A stretch of DNA of 64,000 nt from Gillisella vitis (GTDB lineage Bacteria > Pseudomonadota > Alphaproteobacteria > Rhizobiales > Rhizobiaceae), in the NCBI RefSeq assembly GCF_001541345.2, contig NZ_LMVL02000006.1, positions 1 through 64,000 of the forward strand, given 5' to 3'. The notes under the pieces are model-generated. The model had not been told where the DNA came from, did no database searches, and was given only the letters and a program-made list of their open reading frames with translations. The translations under genes were made by a program, and so were the position numbers. Below, one piece after another: positions 1 through 9,433 of the stretch (within the stretch, counting starts at the first letter, position 1; each line of letters begins with the position of its first letter).

Positions 1-333
1 GTTTCTCGAGAGAATTTTCACAAAGGAGACAAGCTTACTGAATTTCACATCCCATCCCGCCGGGCTGAGATTTATGATCAAATAAAGCAATCGATCCCAA
101 TGGTCGGGATTATCGGAGTTGAGGTAAGCTAAGCCACGCCATTCCTCGGGCTGTGCCTTCATATTCTCAGCGACCCGCATGATGAAATCTGAGTCACTGT
201 TTTGCAGCACATTGCTCTTGCTCAAGCGCGCAAATTCCTCAGGTCCAAGGATGTTGCCCATCGTGCTCTTGTACTCAACGATTTTCTGGACCTGTTCGTG
301 CGTCAGGGATTCACGGTGCAATTCCTCATCAAT
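1..333 (-). CDS. Partial gene of unknown function, cut by the Tn3-family element
   Basis: Seen: the minus strand is open for all 111 codons from position 333 to the window edge, with no stop and sensible codon use. It is missing its start because the left end of the Tn3-family transposon begins at 336. The readable product is hydrophilic, begins IDEELHRESL and contains a Trp-rich stretch (EEWRGLAYLNSDNPDHW). I do not recognise the family. The C-terminus lies outside the window. It cannot be the other half of the LysR fragment on the far side of the transposon, because strand and sequence type differ. Confidence applies to its being a real, broken coding region. Confidence 0.5.
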   Translation of the reverse strand, partial: MDEELHRESLTHEQVQKIVEYKSTMGNILGPEEFARLSKSNVLQNSDSDFIMRVAENMKAQPEEWRGLAYLNSDNPDHWDRLLYLIINLSPAGWDVKFSKLVSFVKILSRN

Positions 334-335
334 GT

Positions 336-373
336 GGGGTCAGAACAAGAGCAGTTCGAAATCGTACGCTAAG
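336..373 (+). repeat. Left terminal inverted repeat of the Tn3-family element
   Basis: A 38-bp repeat beginning GGGGTCAGAACAAGAGCAGT. It matches the inverse of 4450-4487 except for two adjacent positions near the middle (TTCGAAAT here, TGCAAAAT there). Confidence 0.92.
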
Positions 374-1712
374 CCCGAACGAAGCGTGAACAATGCCATA
401 GCTCGGGTTTTAGGCATTCGATCTCTGTGGATTGCCATCGACATGCGCCAGTTTTGATTTCGCTGTCCGGCCCGACTCGACGACGCTCAGCGCAGATTGG
501 TCATGGATGGAGTCAGGCAATGGCAAAGCGCAAGCTTCTCAAAGATCAAGATCGTCGAAAGCTTATCGACATACCAGTCGACGAGGACAGCCTGATCCGA
601 CACTATTCGTTGTCATTGGCGGATCGCCTGGAGATCGAACTGCGGAGACGTAATCACAACCGGCTCGGCTTTGCCATTCAGCTATGTCTGATGCGATACC
701 CGGGTCGAGTGCTGGGGGCAGAAGAAATTCCGCCACGCGCCATGCTGAGATTTGTTGCTGATCAGATCGGCGCCGCCCCGGAAGCATTTTCGCTCTATGC
801 ACGCCGTGAAGAAACCCGTCGGGATCACACAGCACGGCTAATGATGTATCTGGATACGAGAAGCGCGACGCTACAAGATCGCCGCGCCGCGTTGTTGGTG
901 GCAATTCATGCGTCGACCACGTCCGACGACGGTGCTGCGATAGTCAGTTCAGTTGTCGCCGCGTTTCGTGAACGCGGCGCTCTTCTACCGGCGATCGACA
1001 CGATCGAACGGATTGGCCTTGCCGGCCGTGCGATAGCTCGCCGTTGGGCAGAGACAACTCTGATTAAAGACATCCCGCTCGATACGTTCCGATCATTGGA
1101 CCGGCTGTTAGAAGTGGACCCGTCGATCGGCCAGACGCGCTTCCATTGGCTACGCTCAGCGCCAGAAGCACCAAGTGCGTCGAATCTGGTCGGGCTGACA
1201 GAGCGGATAGCCTTTCTGCGGCGGCTGGAGATCGATCCGACGTTACAGGCGCGCATATCAGCAGGACGGTGGGACCAGATGATCCGGGAGGGTAACGCAA
1301 CCCCGGCCTGGCTTGCCAACGACTTCAATGCCAGCCGTCGCCACGCTCTGATTGTGGCTCAAGTCATCAAGCTTTGCCAGAAGCTCACGGACGATGCGGT
1401 GACGATGTTCATCAAACTAATGGGTAAGTTGTTCTCGCAAGCCAACAACCGAAAGAAGCAGCGGCAAATGGACTGCAGAGCGAACACCGCCAAAGCGCTG
1501 CGCATGTTCCTCGATACCATCTCCGCGCTGCAGTCCGCCAACGACCATGGTCGGAATGCATTGGCTGTTCTCGACCAAAGAGTCGGCTGGGACCGACTGC
1601 TTCGGATGAAACCTGAACTGGAGTCGATGGTCGACGACAACGAGGCGCCGTCGTTGACCGTAGCAGCCGAGCAATATGCGACCGTCCACAAATACACTGG
1701 TGCATTCCTTCA

Positions 1713-2645
1713 GAAGCTGCCTCAAAAAGAAGTGGGTGATTTCAACAGGTTATGATTCCTTCGGATTTGCAAAGATTCGATGGAGTTCACGATGGCCTGG
1801 ACTGAAATCACCCGTCGGCAATATGCCCGGCGAACGGCACGCTACGCAAGTGACATGACAGATCGGGAATGGCTTTTGATGGAGCCTTTTCTGCCGATGC
1901 CCCGCCGCTTGGGCCGCCCCCGCACCACTGATTTGCGCGAGGTCGTCGACGCTCTGCTTTACATCGCCACGACTGGTTGCCAGTGGCGCATGCTGCCGAA
2001 GGATTTCCCGCCCTGTTCGACCGTCCAGCGTTATTTCTATGAATGGCGCGCGCTGGGACTTTGGGCGCGCGTCAACCATCATCTGGTGATGGAGGCCCGC
2101 GAGCTGGAGGGCAGAGAGGCAAGTCCGACGGCCGGTGTGATCGATAGCCAGAGCGTGAAAACCACGGAAAGCGGTGGCATACGAGGCTATGATGCGGGCA
2201 AGAAAACTAAAGGGCGCAAGCGCCATATCATCGTCGATACGCTTGGTCTGATGGTCGGTCTCATGGTTCACAGCGCCGACATCCAGGATCGCGATGGCGC
2301 TCCCGATCTCCTTAAATCCATCCGCCACAGGTGGCCATGGTTGCTACACGTCTTCGCCGATGGTGGTTACGCGGGCAACAAGTTGAAGCAACGGCTGAAG
2401 AAGATCGGGCGCTGGACGATTGAGATCATCAAGCGATCAGACAAGGCGAAAGGCTTCGAGGTTCTACCGCGTCGCTGGGTGGTCGAGCGGACCTTCGCCT
2501 GGCTCGGTAGATGCCGAAGATTGGCCAAGGACGTCGAACGCTCCATCGCATCAGCCGAGGCATGGATCATGATCGCCCACATTCGCCTGATAACCAGACG
2601 GCTCGCAAGGTATCGATATCGTTGAGGACTTTTCGAGTCCGACTC
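1713..2645 (+). mobile_element. IS5-family insertion sequence within tnpA
   Basis: Seen: a 933-bp insertion bounded by TCA at 1710-1712 and 2646-2648, a 3-bp target duplication. Imperfect terminal inverted repeats are visible: GAAGCTGCCTCAAAAAG at the left and, read inward, GAGTCGGACTCGAAAAG at the right (12 of 17 match). Excision with one TCA restores the tnpA frame exactly, which fixes both ends. It carries one transposase gene in the same direction as tnpA. Confidence 0.88.
1780..2625 (+). CDS. IS5-family DDE transposase
   Basis: Role: moves the insertion element by cut-and-paste DDE chemistry. Seen: 281 residues from ATG at 1780; a second ATG at 1792 (MAWTEITRRQ) could be the true start. 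An N-terminal DUF4096-like part (DREWLLMEPFLP, then GCQWRMLPKDFPP) precedes the catalytic core. The likely catalytic residues are Asp in VIDSQSVKTTESGG, Asp in VFADGGYAGNK and Glu in RWVVERTFAWLGR. The GYDAGKKTKGRKRHIIVDT signature is typical of single-gene IS5 relatives such as the IS1031 or IS427 groups; I cannot choose the subgroup by eye. The frame is full length and uninterrupted, so it may still be active. Confidence 0.92.
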   Translation: MEFTMAWTEITRRQYARRTARYASDMTDREWLLMEPFLPMPRRLGRPRTTDLREVVDALLYIATTGCQWRMLPKDFPPCSTVQRYFYEWRALGLWARVNHHLVMEARELEGREASPTAGVIDSQSVKTTESGGIRGYDAGKKTKGRKRHIIVDTLGLMVGLMVHSADIQDRDGAPDLLKSIRHRWPWLLHVFADGGYAGNKLKQRLKKIGRWTIEIIKRSDKAKGFEVLPRRWVVERTFAWLGRCRRLAKDVERSIASAEAWIMIAHIRLITRRLARYRYR

Positions 2646-4449
2646 TCAGGCATTCACGTTCCGCTCGGCGCGTCGCCACGATCCACTTTTAGCGGCAATT
2701 GGACTGCTTAAACGGCTTTATGCCGAAAAGCGGCGGCCACTCCCTGATCGCGTCCCGCTCACCCACCTTAGCCAAACTGAGCGCCGGCTCATCTTCGAAC
2801 GGGAAAAACCCGATCGCCGTCTCTACGAGATCGCAACGCTCGCTTCTTTGCGAGACCGGCTTCGATCTGCGGAGATCTGGGTCGATGGCAGCCGATCTTT
2901 CCGGCCCATTGATGAGCATCTGATGCCGCGAACAACATTCATCACGATGAAGGAAGAAGATCGTCTCGGTTTGGGGGTCCAGAGCGACGGCGCGCAGTGG
3001 CTTGCCGAAGCGAGTCAGATGCTCGAGTTCAACCTGCAGCGTCTGGCGCACAGGGCACGATCCGGAAAGCTCGAAGGAGTTCGTCTTGAAGCCGGAACCT
3101 TGATAATCACACCAACTGCCAGCGAAATCCCTGTGGCCGCGGAGGCACTGAATGCCGAGATCAGCGATATGTATCCGTTGGTCGAGGTTCCCGACCTGTT
3201 AAGGGAAGTGCATGAATGGACCGGCTTTGCGGATCACTTCACGCATGTTCGGACCGGCGACGTCCCAAAAAATGTTTCTGCAATGCTCGCTGGTGTACTG
3301 GCCGATGCTACGAACCTTGGCCCCAAACGAATGGCGGGTGCCTCCAAGGGGATTAGCGCTCACCAGATTGGGTGGATGCGCACATTCCACGCCCGATCGG
3401 AGACATACCGCACGGCTCAAGCGTGCATCACCGATGCCCACACCCAGCATCCGCATTCGCGCCTTTGGGGCAATGGCACGACGTCATCGTCCGATGGCCA
3501 ATTCTTCCGTGCGAGCGACCGGGCTGCAAAGCGCGGCGACATCAATTTGCATTACAGTAGCGAGCCCGGATCGAAATTCTATAGCCATCTGTCAGATCAA
3601 TACGGCTACTTCAGCATTTTGCCCATCAGTCCCACCGAGAGCGAGGCGGCGTATGTGCTCGATGGGCTATTCGATCAGGACACTGTCCTCGATATCCATG
3701 AACACTTTACCGACACAGGCGGCGCGAGTGATCATATCTTCGGGCTCTTCGCCTTGATCGGAAAGCGGTTCTCACCGCGACTGCGCAACCTCAAAGACCG
3801 GAAGTTCCACACGCTAGAAAAGAGCGGTGCATATCCGGCGCTGTCGAACCACATCGGGGCTCCGATCAATACCAGTCTGATTCTCGATCATTGGGACGAT
3901 CTGCTCCATCTCGCTGCGTCGATCACGACGCGGTCCGTGGTGCCGTCTACGATACTCAAGAGGCTGTCTGCGTCGCCTAAGCAAAGCCATCTTGCGAGGG
4001 CGCTCCGCGAGCTCGGCCGTATCGAAAGGTCGCTCTTCATGATCGAATGGTACTCAAGTCCGGCACTACGGCGGAGATGCCAAGCCGGTCTCAACAAGGG
4101 CGAGGCCGCCCATAAGATGAAACGGGCTGTGTTCTTCCACGAGCGGGGCGAGATCCGCGACCGGTCGTTCGAGAGCCAAGCATTCCGCGCCTCAGGGCTC
4201 AATCTCGTCGTCAGTGCAATCGTGCACTGGAATACGGTCTATCTTGATCGCGCGGTCACACAGCTGAAACGAGCGGGACGAGACATTCCTGATACTCTGT
4301 TGAAGCACATCTCGCCGCTGAGTTGGGAACATATCAACCTTACAGGCATCTACACCTGGGATGCCGAACATCAGATGCCCAACGGATTTCGACCGCTCCG
4401 TCTGCCAGTCGGCCTACGGCGGGTCGCATAAGTTCTCATTCCGTTCGCC

Positions 4450-4487
4450 CTTAGCGTACGATTTTGCACTGCTCTTGTTCTGACCCC
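4450..4487 (-). repeat. Right terminal inverted repeat of the Tn3-family element
   Basis: A 38-bp inverse copy of 336-373, reading outward as CTTAGCGTACG...TCTGACCCC. It begins 18 bases after the tnpA stop and ends directly against the LysR gene fragment. Confidence 0.92.
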
Positions 4488-4961
4488 TACCTGCCGGATT
4501 CACGACACCATTCCGAACCGCTTTATCAATCCAGCGTATTATGCTGTTTCAATCCTCAATTGCTGAAGCTCTCCAATCCGGTGGATCTTGATGCCTATAT
4601 GGCCGCACAACATGCGGTGATCTCGCAGACGGACAGCCTGCATGGCTGCGTCAAGGATGCGCTGGAGCATGCAGGTGCAGAATTGGAAGTCGTTGCGGCA
4701 GCTCCCGATTTCATGTCGATATTGGCAACGGCGCGTTCATCTGCGGTCATTGCCACCGTATCATCGCGTATTGCACTTCGTTATGGCCCGCTGTTGGGAC
4801 TTGAGGTCAGCCCAGTGCCACTGGCGCTTTCTTTTCCACCCGTGGCAATGGTTTGGCCGCTCCACATGGACAGCGATCTGGGCTGCGCATGGTTGCGGCA
4901 GCAAGTACGTGAGGCGATGATGGGGAAGAACGAGAGCAACGTCGCGGATATCGCGGCGTGA
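4488..4961 (+). pseudogene. C-terminal fragment of a LysR-type regulator
   Basis: Seen: an open frame starting exactly at the transposon boundary (YLPDSRHHSEPLYQ) and ending at 4961. The product reads like the second half of a LysR effector-binding domain, with the typical pattern of a recovery loop (DAYMAAQHAVISQTDS), a central helix region, then PVAMVWPLHMDSDLGCAWLR near the end. The DNA-binding helix-turn-helix and the first half of the sensor domain are absent. They were removed by the transposon insertion and a linked deletion, since they are not found on the other side. Not expected to regulate anything. The tctA gene downstream is convergent. Confidence 0.72.
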
Positions 4962-5191
4962 TTCCATAAAGATCAGGGGGTGTTTGATGGCCTCGCCTTG
5001 ACGGGAATCGAACTTTCGGTTCCAGTTGTTTCGGTTAAGCCTTTGATCTGCAAGCCTGCTACAGCAACTGGGCGGCGAAAGTTTATTATAGAAAATAATC
5101 ACACCATTCGGCGTTCGCGAAAGAAGGTAGCTCTTACACCCCATCACTTGAAAACTCGCCCTGGCGCCCGGGGACATGAAAATGTCCGGCA

Positions 5192-6700
5192 TCAGTCATC
5201 CTCTACGAACACCTGATCGCGCTTGGAACGTATCGACGGTAGGAGCGCCAGGATTACGCAGACCAGACCCAGGCCGAGCAGCGATGCAGCGATCGGGTTT
5301 GTGACGAACACCGTCGCGTCGCCGCGGGAGATGATCATCGCCCGCCGGAGATGCTCCTCGAGCAGCGGCCCCAGAACGAATCCCAGCAGAAGGGGTGCCG
5401 GTTCGCAGCCCACACGGATCAGCACGTAGCCAAGTATGCCCGAGACGATGATTGCATAGACGTCGAAGGGGTTGTTGTTGATGGAATAACATCCGATCGA
5501 GGCAAAGATGACGATGGCCGGAAACAGCATGCGGTAGGGAATGGTCAGCATCTTCACCCACAGCCCGATCAGCGGCAGGTTGAGGATCACCAGCAACAGG
5601 TTACCGATCCACATCGATGCGATGATGCCCCAGAACAGCGCCGGCTGGCTGGTAATGACGTCCGGCCCCGGCGTGATCCCCTGCAGGATAAAGGCGCCAA
5701 CAATGAGTGCCATGACTGGATGGGCCGGAATGCCGAGGGTAAGCAGCGGAATGAAGGACGTCTGCGCCGCAGCGTTGTTGGCGCTTTCGGGTCCCGCCAC
5801 GCCTTCGATCGCGCCATGGCCAAATTCGGCCGGATTTTTCGACAGGTTCTTCTCGACCGAATAGCTGGCAAAGGACGCCAATACGTGACCGCCGCCCGGC
5901 AATACGCCGAGAAGCGAGCCAAGCGCCGTTCCCCGCAATACAGGGCCGATAATCCGCCGGAAATCGTCTCTCGTCAGCCAAAGGTTCGTGACGTGTTTCA
6001 CTCCGATTTCGCGCGTGTGCTCGTTCTGAAGGTTGCGGAAGATTTCGGAGACCCCGAATATTCCAACAGCAATCGAAACAAAGTTGATCCCCTGCGACAA
6101 TTCCAGGCGACCGAACGTGAAGCGCTCCTCGCCCGTATAGATGTCCTGGCCCACCGTCCCAAGCAGCAAGCCGATGACGATCATGCCCAGCGCCTTGAGG
6201 ACCGAACCGTGAGCGAGTGAGATCGAAACGAGCAGCCCGAGAACGATCAGGGCAAAATATTCCGGCGCGCCAAATTCGAGCGCGATGGAGGCAAGCGGCG
6301 GAGCCGCGATCGCCAACAGCATTGTTGCCACGCAGCCTGCGAAGAAGGATCCGAGCGCCGCGGTTGCCAATGCTTGGCCGGCACGACCCTTTCGGGCCAT
6401 CTGATAGCCATCGATCGCTGTGACAGCGGAAGAACTTTCCCCCGGCAGGTTGATGAGGATTGCTGTTGTGGACCCACCATACTGGGCGCCGTAGTAGATG
6501 CCCGAAAGCATGATCAAGGACGTTACCGGGGAGAATGTAAACGTGATCGGCAGAAGCATCGCGATCGTCGCTGTCGGCCCGATGCCGGGCAATACGCCAA
6601 CGAGCGTGCCGAGCAGTACGCCAACGAAACACCAGACGATGTTTATCGGCGTGAGAGCCGTTTCGAAGCCAAGGGCAAGATTCGAGATCAGATCCATCAT
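5192..6700 (-). CDS. tctA: TctA-family large membrane subunit of a tripartite tricarboxylate-type transporter
   Basis: Role: the large multi-spanning inner-membrane subunit of a TctABC secondary uptake system driven by ion gradients. Seen: starting at the ATG at 6700 (MMDLISNLALGFETAL), about 502 residues, the normal length. The Gly-Pro-rich family signature is clear near the N-terminus (GVLPGIGPTATIAMLLP), as is its repeat in the second half (GVLPGGGHVLASFASYSVEK). An upstream in-frame start at 6790 would run into tctB, so it is rejected; a GAGG ribosome site precedes 6700. It lies 10 bases after tctB. Being in one operon with a tartrate dehydrogenase gene, the likely substrate is tartrate or a similar dicarboxylate (inference). 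Confidence 0.93.
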   Translation of the reverse strand: MMDLISNLALGFETALTPINIVWCFVGVLLGTLVGVLPGIGPTATIAMLLPITFTFSPVTSLIMLSGIYYGAQYGGSTTAILINLPGESSSAVTAIDGYQMARKGRAGQALATAALGSFFAGCVATMLLAIAAPPLASIALEFGAPEYFALIVLGLLVSISLAHGSVLKALGMIVIGLLLGTVGQDIYTGEERFTFGRLELSQGINFVSIAVGIFGVSEIFRNLQNEHTREIGVKHVTNLWLTRDDFRRIIGPVLRGTALGSLLGVLPGGGHVLASFASYSVEKNLSKNPAEFGHGAIEGVAGPESANNAAAQTSFIPLLTLGIPAHPVMALIVGAFILQGITPGPDVITSQPALFWGIIASMWIGNLLLVILNLPLIGLWVKMLTIPYRMLFPAIVIFASIGCYSINNNPFDVYAIIVSGILGYVLIRVGCEPAPLLLGFVLGPLLEEHLRRAMIISRGDATVFVTNPIAASLLGLGLVCVILALLPSIRSKRDQVFVEDD

Positions 6701-6710
6701 GGTGAGCACC

Positions 6711-7178
6711 TCATAGTCCGAAAACCGGCCCGAATGTCGGAATGGCAACTGCCAGCCCGACCTTGAAGACCAGATAGCAAAGAGTGGCAATGACGGCGGC
6801 CATCATAGCCGCCGATACCAGCGAGTTTCGGCGAGACGCGAGTGCCGTCATGAACGTGCACAGCAGGACGACGGGTACGAGCCCAAGATCGCGGGCTCCG
6901 GCCGCAAAGATGGCAAGTGCCAGACAGATAAGGACGAGCCCGCGCCAGGGCACGGAACCATCGGTCGGCTCCGGCTCACTGCGCAAGCCATCAAGGCCGA
7001 TGACGACGCCTAGTGCGCCCAATACGAAAGCGAGCACCACCGGGAAAAAGCCCGGGCCCATCTGGGTCGCGGTCCCGAACTCATATCTTAGACCCTGCAC
7101 AGCGAACGAGGCCGCGATGGCGATGAAGATGCCACCGGCAATCAGGTTTTTCCGGGTGTACTTTTCGAGTGTAGCCAT
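6711..7178 (-). CDS. tctB: TctB-family small membrane subunit of the tripartite transporter
   Basis: Role: small inner-membrane partner of TctA. Seen: 155 residues with four hydrophobic segments (about residues 11-28, 44-62, 78-95 and 115-145), an N-terminal charged stretch and the family-like MGPGFFPVVLA motif following the first membrane span. Length and layout are normal for TctB. The gene sits between ttuC copy 1 (39 bases upstream) and tctA (10 bases downstream), so the four minus-strand genes 5192-9378 are probably one transcript. Confidence 0.88.
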   Translation of the reverse strand: MATLEKYTRKNLIAGGIFIAIAASFAVQGLRYEFGTATQMGPGFFPVVLAFVLGALGVVIGLDGLRSEPEPTDGSVPWRGLVLICLALAIFAAGARDLGLVPVVLLCTFMTALASRRNSLVSAAMMAAVIATLCYLVFKVGLAVAIPTFGPVFGL

Positions 7179-7217
7179 GGTCTCCTCCCCTCTGGCGTCC
7201 CCTGACGGTCCTCCCGT

Positions 7218-8294
7218 TCAGATGATATTCGATCCTGCGATTGCGTTGCATACGGCTTCGGTGACTTGGCGGGTGTTGGCGGTGCCGCCGACATCGGGGG
7301 TCAGGATGCCCGCTTCGGTCACGCGCTCGACGGCGCTCATCAGCCGTGCGGCGGCGTCGCGTTCACCGAGATGCTCGAGCATCTGCGCGGCAGTCCAGAA
7401 AGTGGCGATCGGGTTGGCGATACCCTTGCCGGTAATGTCGAAGGCAGATCCGTGGATCGGCTCAAACATTGATGGGAAACGGCGCTCCGGGTCGATGTTG
7501 GCCGTCGGCGCAACCCCGAGGCTGCCAGCGAGAGCACCAGCCAGATCCGACAGGATGTCGGCATGCAGATTGGTCGCCACGATCGTATCCAACGTCTCCG
7601 GCTTCAGCGTCATGCGCACCGTCATCGCATCGACCAGCATCTTGTCCCAGGTGACATCCGGGAACTCCGTCGCCACTTCGGCCGCGATCTCGTCCCACAT
7701 CACCATGCCATGGCGCTGGGCGTTCGACTTGGTGACGACAGTCAGCAGTTTGCGCGGGCGCGCCTGGGCCAGCTTGAAGGCGTAGCGCATAATGCGGGTC
7801 ACGCCGACGCGGGTGAAGATCGCCACTTCCGTGCCGACCTCTTCCGGAAGGCCCCTATGGGCGCGGCCGCCATGGCCGGAATACTCGCCTTCGGAATTCT
7901 CCCGCACGATGACCCAGTCGAGATCGCCTGGACCGCAATTGCGCAAGGGCGGCGTGATGCCGGGCAGGATCTTCGTCGGGCGCACATTGGCGTACTGGTC
8001 GAACCCCTGGCAGATCGGCAGGCGCAGGCCCCAGAGCGTGATATGGTCGGGAACGTCAGGGGCGCCGACCGCACCGAAGAAGATCGCATCGAACTTCTTC
8101 AGCGTGTCCAGCCCGTCGGCCGGCATCATCACGCCGTGCTTCTTGTAATAGTCCGAACCCCAGTCGAAGGTTTCGGTATGGATCTTGAAGTCGCCGCTGC
8201 GCTGTTCCAGCGCCTCCAGAACCTGAAGACCCGCAGCTATAACCTCAGGACCAATCCCATCCGCAGGGATCGCTGCAATCTTGTATTCACGCAT
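7218..8294 (-). CDS. ttuC: Tartrate dehydrogenase/decarboxylase, copy 1
   Basis: Role: NAD- and divalent-metal-dependent beta-decarboxylating dehydrogenase that oxidises tartrate; relatives also convert meso-tartrate to glycerate and oxidise malate. Seen: 358 residues from MREYKIAAIPADGIGPEV. An upstream in-frame start at 8315 is less likely because the other copy begins at this Met. Family motifs are the N-terminal GDGIGPE-like loop (PADGIGPEV), substrate-binding Arg residues, VIVRENSEGEYSGHGG, the KSNAQR catalytic Lys segment, the metal-binding Asp run (VDAMTV, TNLHADILSDLAG) and EPIHGSAFDITGKG. It ends early (SNII) compared with copy 2 (SNILKMAAAE). It lies between tctC and tctB, an unusual place for an enzyme gene, and was probably placed there by duplication. 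Confidence 0.95.
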   Translation of the reverse strand: MREYKIAAIPADGIGPEVIAAGLQVLEALEQRSGDFKIHTETFDWGSDYYKKHGVMMPADGLDTLKKFDAIFFGAVGAPDVPDHITLWGLRLPICQGFDQYANVRPTKILPGITPPLRNCGPGDLDWVIVRENSEGEYSGHGGRAHRGLPEEVGTEVAIFTRVGVTRIMRYAFKLAQARPRKLLTVVTKSNAQRHGMVMWDEIAAEVATEFPDVTWDKMLVDAMTVRMTLKPETLDTIVATNLHADILSDLAGALAGSLGVAPTANIDPERRFPSMFEPIHGSAFDITGKGIANPIATFWTAAQMLEHLGERDAAARLMSAVERVTEAGILTPDVGGTANTRQVTEAVCNAIAGSNII

Positions 8295-8295
8295 G
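7224..8295 (-). repeat. Direct repeat unit 1 (ttuC), 1072 bp
   Basis: Matches 13002-14073 in the same orientation with a constant offset of 5778 bp. I count seven single-base differences (at 7950, 7995, 8085, 8104, 8111, 8193 and 8219). The first 726 bp, 7224-7949, are identical. The repeat covers the coding region only and stops at the start codon. Confidence 0.97.
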
Positions 8296-8409
8296 GGAAG
8301 TTCGCTCCTGTTCAAGGGCTAGCGCTCAGGTCAAGCGCCGGACGCATGGCCCGTGGCCATGACGAATGATGGATCGGCGGCTTATTCTCAGCCGCCGACC
8401 AAACCGAGG

Positions 8410-9378
8410 TTACTTGCCGCTTTCGCTGATCAGCTTCGTCAGTCGCTCGACTTCAGACGCGAACTTCTGGTCAAGCGCCGCCGGTGTCGCCAGATCTTCC
8501 GATACCGGTGCGGTTCCAAGGCTCGCAAAACGCTCGATCACGACCGGATCCTTGAGTGCGGCGCGCAACGCTTCCGCAAGCTTGCTGCGGATGGCTTCAG
8601 GCGTTTCCTTGGGTGCCCAGAGCGCATGCCAGGCACTGAGCTCGAACCCTTGCAGGCCGCTCTCTTCCACAGTCGGAAGATCTGGCAGCACGCCAATCCG
8701 CGCCTTCGTTGTCACCGCATAGGGATGAACCTCACCGGCCTTGATCTGGGTCGTGGTGTTGGTCGTCTGGTCGCAGGCGAGATCGATGCGACCTCCAATG
8801 AGATCGGTCATTGCGGGGCCCATGCCCTTGTAAGGGACCAGAGTGATCTTGGTGCCGAGCGCGTCCTGCAGCAACCTGCCGCAGAGATCGGAAACGGCAC
8901 CCGTGCCGGCGGTCCCGAAGGTGACGGCAGGCCCGTTTGCCTTCACATAGGAGAGGAGATCGGTGAACGTCTTCGGCTCGAAGTCCTTCCTGCCGACGAC
9001 CGTCATCGGGACCTCGGTAATCAGCCCGACGCTCGAAAAGTCTTCGATCGGCTTGTAGGTCAGGTTCGGGTAGAGCGCAGCGAAAGTGGCCACCCCGATA
9101 TGGTAGAGCAGCAACCGGTAGCCATCGGGGTCCGCCTGCGCCACTGTTGCGGCACCAAGCGAGCCGCCAGCGCCGCCCATGTTTTCGATCAGCACCTGCT
9201 GGCCAAGGGTCGTGGACATCGACTGCGCCACCAGGCGCGCCACGGTGTCACTCGGTCCACCTGCCGCTGCAGGCACCACGATTGTGATGGGTCGATCAGG
9301 ATAGTTCTCCTGCGCCAGCACCATATGGCTGGACATGGCAAACAGGACACCTGTGAGGGACAACAGTACCTTTTTCAT
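8410..9378 (-). CDS. tctC: TctC/Bug-family periplasmic substrate-binding protein
   Basis: Role: extracytoplasmic binding protein that delivers substrate to the TctAB membrane subunits. Seen: 322 residues; an N-terminal signal peptide (MKKVLLSLTGVLFAMSSHMVLAQ, cleavage after AQ); then the Bug signature YPDRPITIVVPAAAGGPSD, a GAGGSLGAATVAQADPDGY segment and a two-domain layout with PDLPTVEESGL near residue 240. Length is typical. It is the first gene of the 9378-5192 operon, divergent from the GntR gene at 9527, with a 12-bp palindrome between them. Substrate is inferred to be tartrate from the neighbours. Confidence 0.93.
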   Translation of the reverse strand: MKKVLLSLTGVLFAMSSHMVLAQENYPDRPITIVVPAAAGGPSDTVARLVAQSMSTTLGQQVLIENMGGAGGSLGAATVAQADPDGYRLLLYHIGVATFAALYPNLTYKPIEDFSSVGLITEVPMTVVGRKDFEPKTFTDLLSYVKANGPAVTFGTAGTGAVSDLCGRLLQDALGTKITLVPYKGMGPAMTDLIGGRIDLACDQTTNTTTQIKAGEVHPYAVTTKARIGVLPDLPTVEESGLQGFELSAWHALWAPKETPEAIRSKLAEALRAALKDPVVIERFASLGTAPVSEDLATPAALDQKFASEVERLTKLISESGK

Positions 9379-9433
9379 CGCGCTTTCCTCCCTGAGATCG
9401 CGAAGGATGCCTCCACATCCTTTTCCATGCTAT

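Larger units (their letters stand above)
520..4431 (+). pseudogene. tnpA: Tn3-family transposase TnpA, split by an IS5-family insertion
   Basis: Role: DDE transposase for replicative transposition of the surrounding Tn3-type element. Seen: the N-terminal part starts MAKRKLLKDQ at 520 and runs to 1712; the insertion element follows at 1713-2645; the frame resumes at 2649 and ends at 4431. Removing the insertion and one copy of the TCA duplication restores [20 protein letters not shown], a good match to the family. The rebuilt protein is about 991 residues, normal for Tn3 TnpA. The catalytic triad is present in the C-terminal half: Asp at 3303 (LADATNLG), Asp at 3493 (TSSSDGQFF) and Glu at 4171 (DRSFESQAF). 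No frameshift or stop was noticed elsewhere, so loss of function is due to the insertion alone. Confidence 0.9.
336..4487 (+). mobile_element. Tn3-family transposon carrying only tnpA, interrupted by an IS5-family element
   Basis: Seen: 38-bp terminal inverted repeats at 336-373 and 4450-4487, both starting GGGGTCAGAACAAGAGCAGT and ending ACGCTAAG when read inward, the standard Tn3-family pattern. Between them lies one transposase gene, split by an IS5-family insertion; without the insertion the element would be about 3.2 kb. No tnpR resolvase, res site or cargo gene is visible. The 5-bp flanks (AATGT on the left, TACCT on the right) do not match, so the usual 5-bp target duplication is absent. 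This suggests an adjacent deletion, or recombination between two copies, after insertion. With tnpA broken, the element could move only if a transposase is supplied from elsewhere. Confidence 0.9.

Noticed and set aside
331-4492. A 5-bp target duplication for the Tn3-family element
   Set aside because: Flanks AATGT and TACCT do not match, so no duplication is claimed.
4985-5060. Minus-strand sequence containing GTTCGATTCCCGTCAAGGC, resembling a tRNA T-arm
   Set aside because: The T-stem does not pair, and no D-arm, anticodon arm or acceptor stem can be drawn around it.
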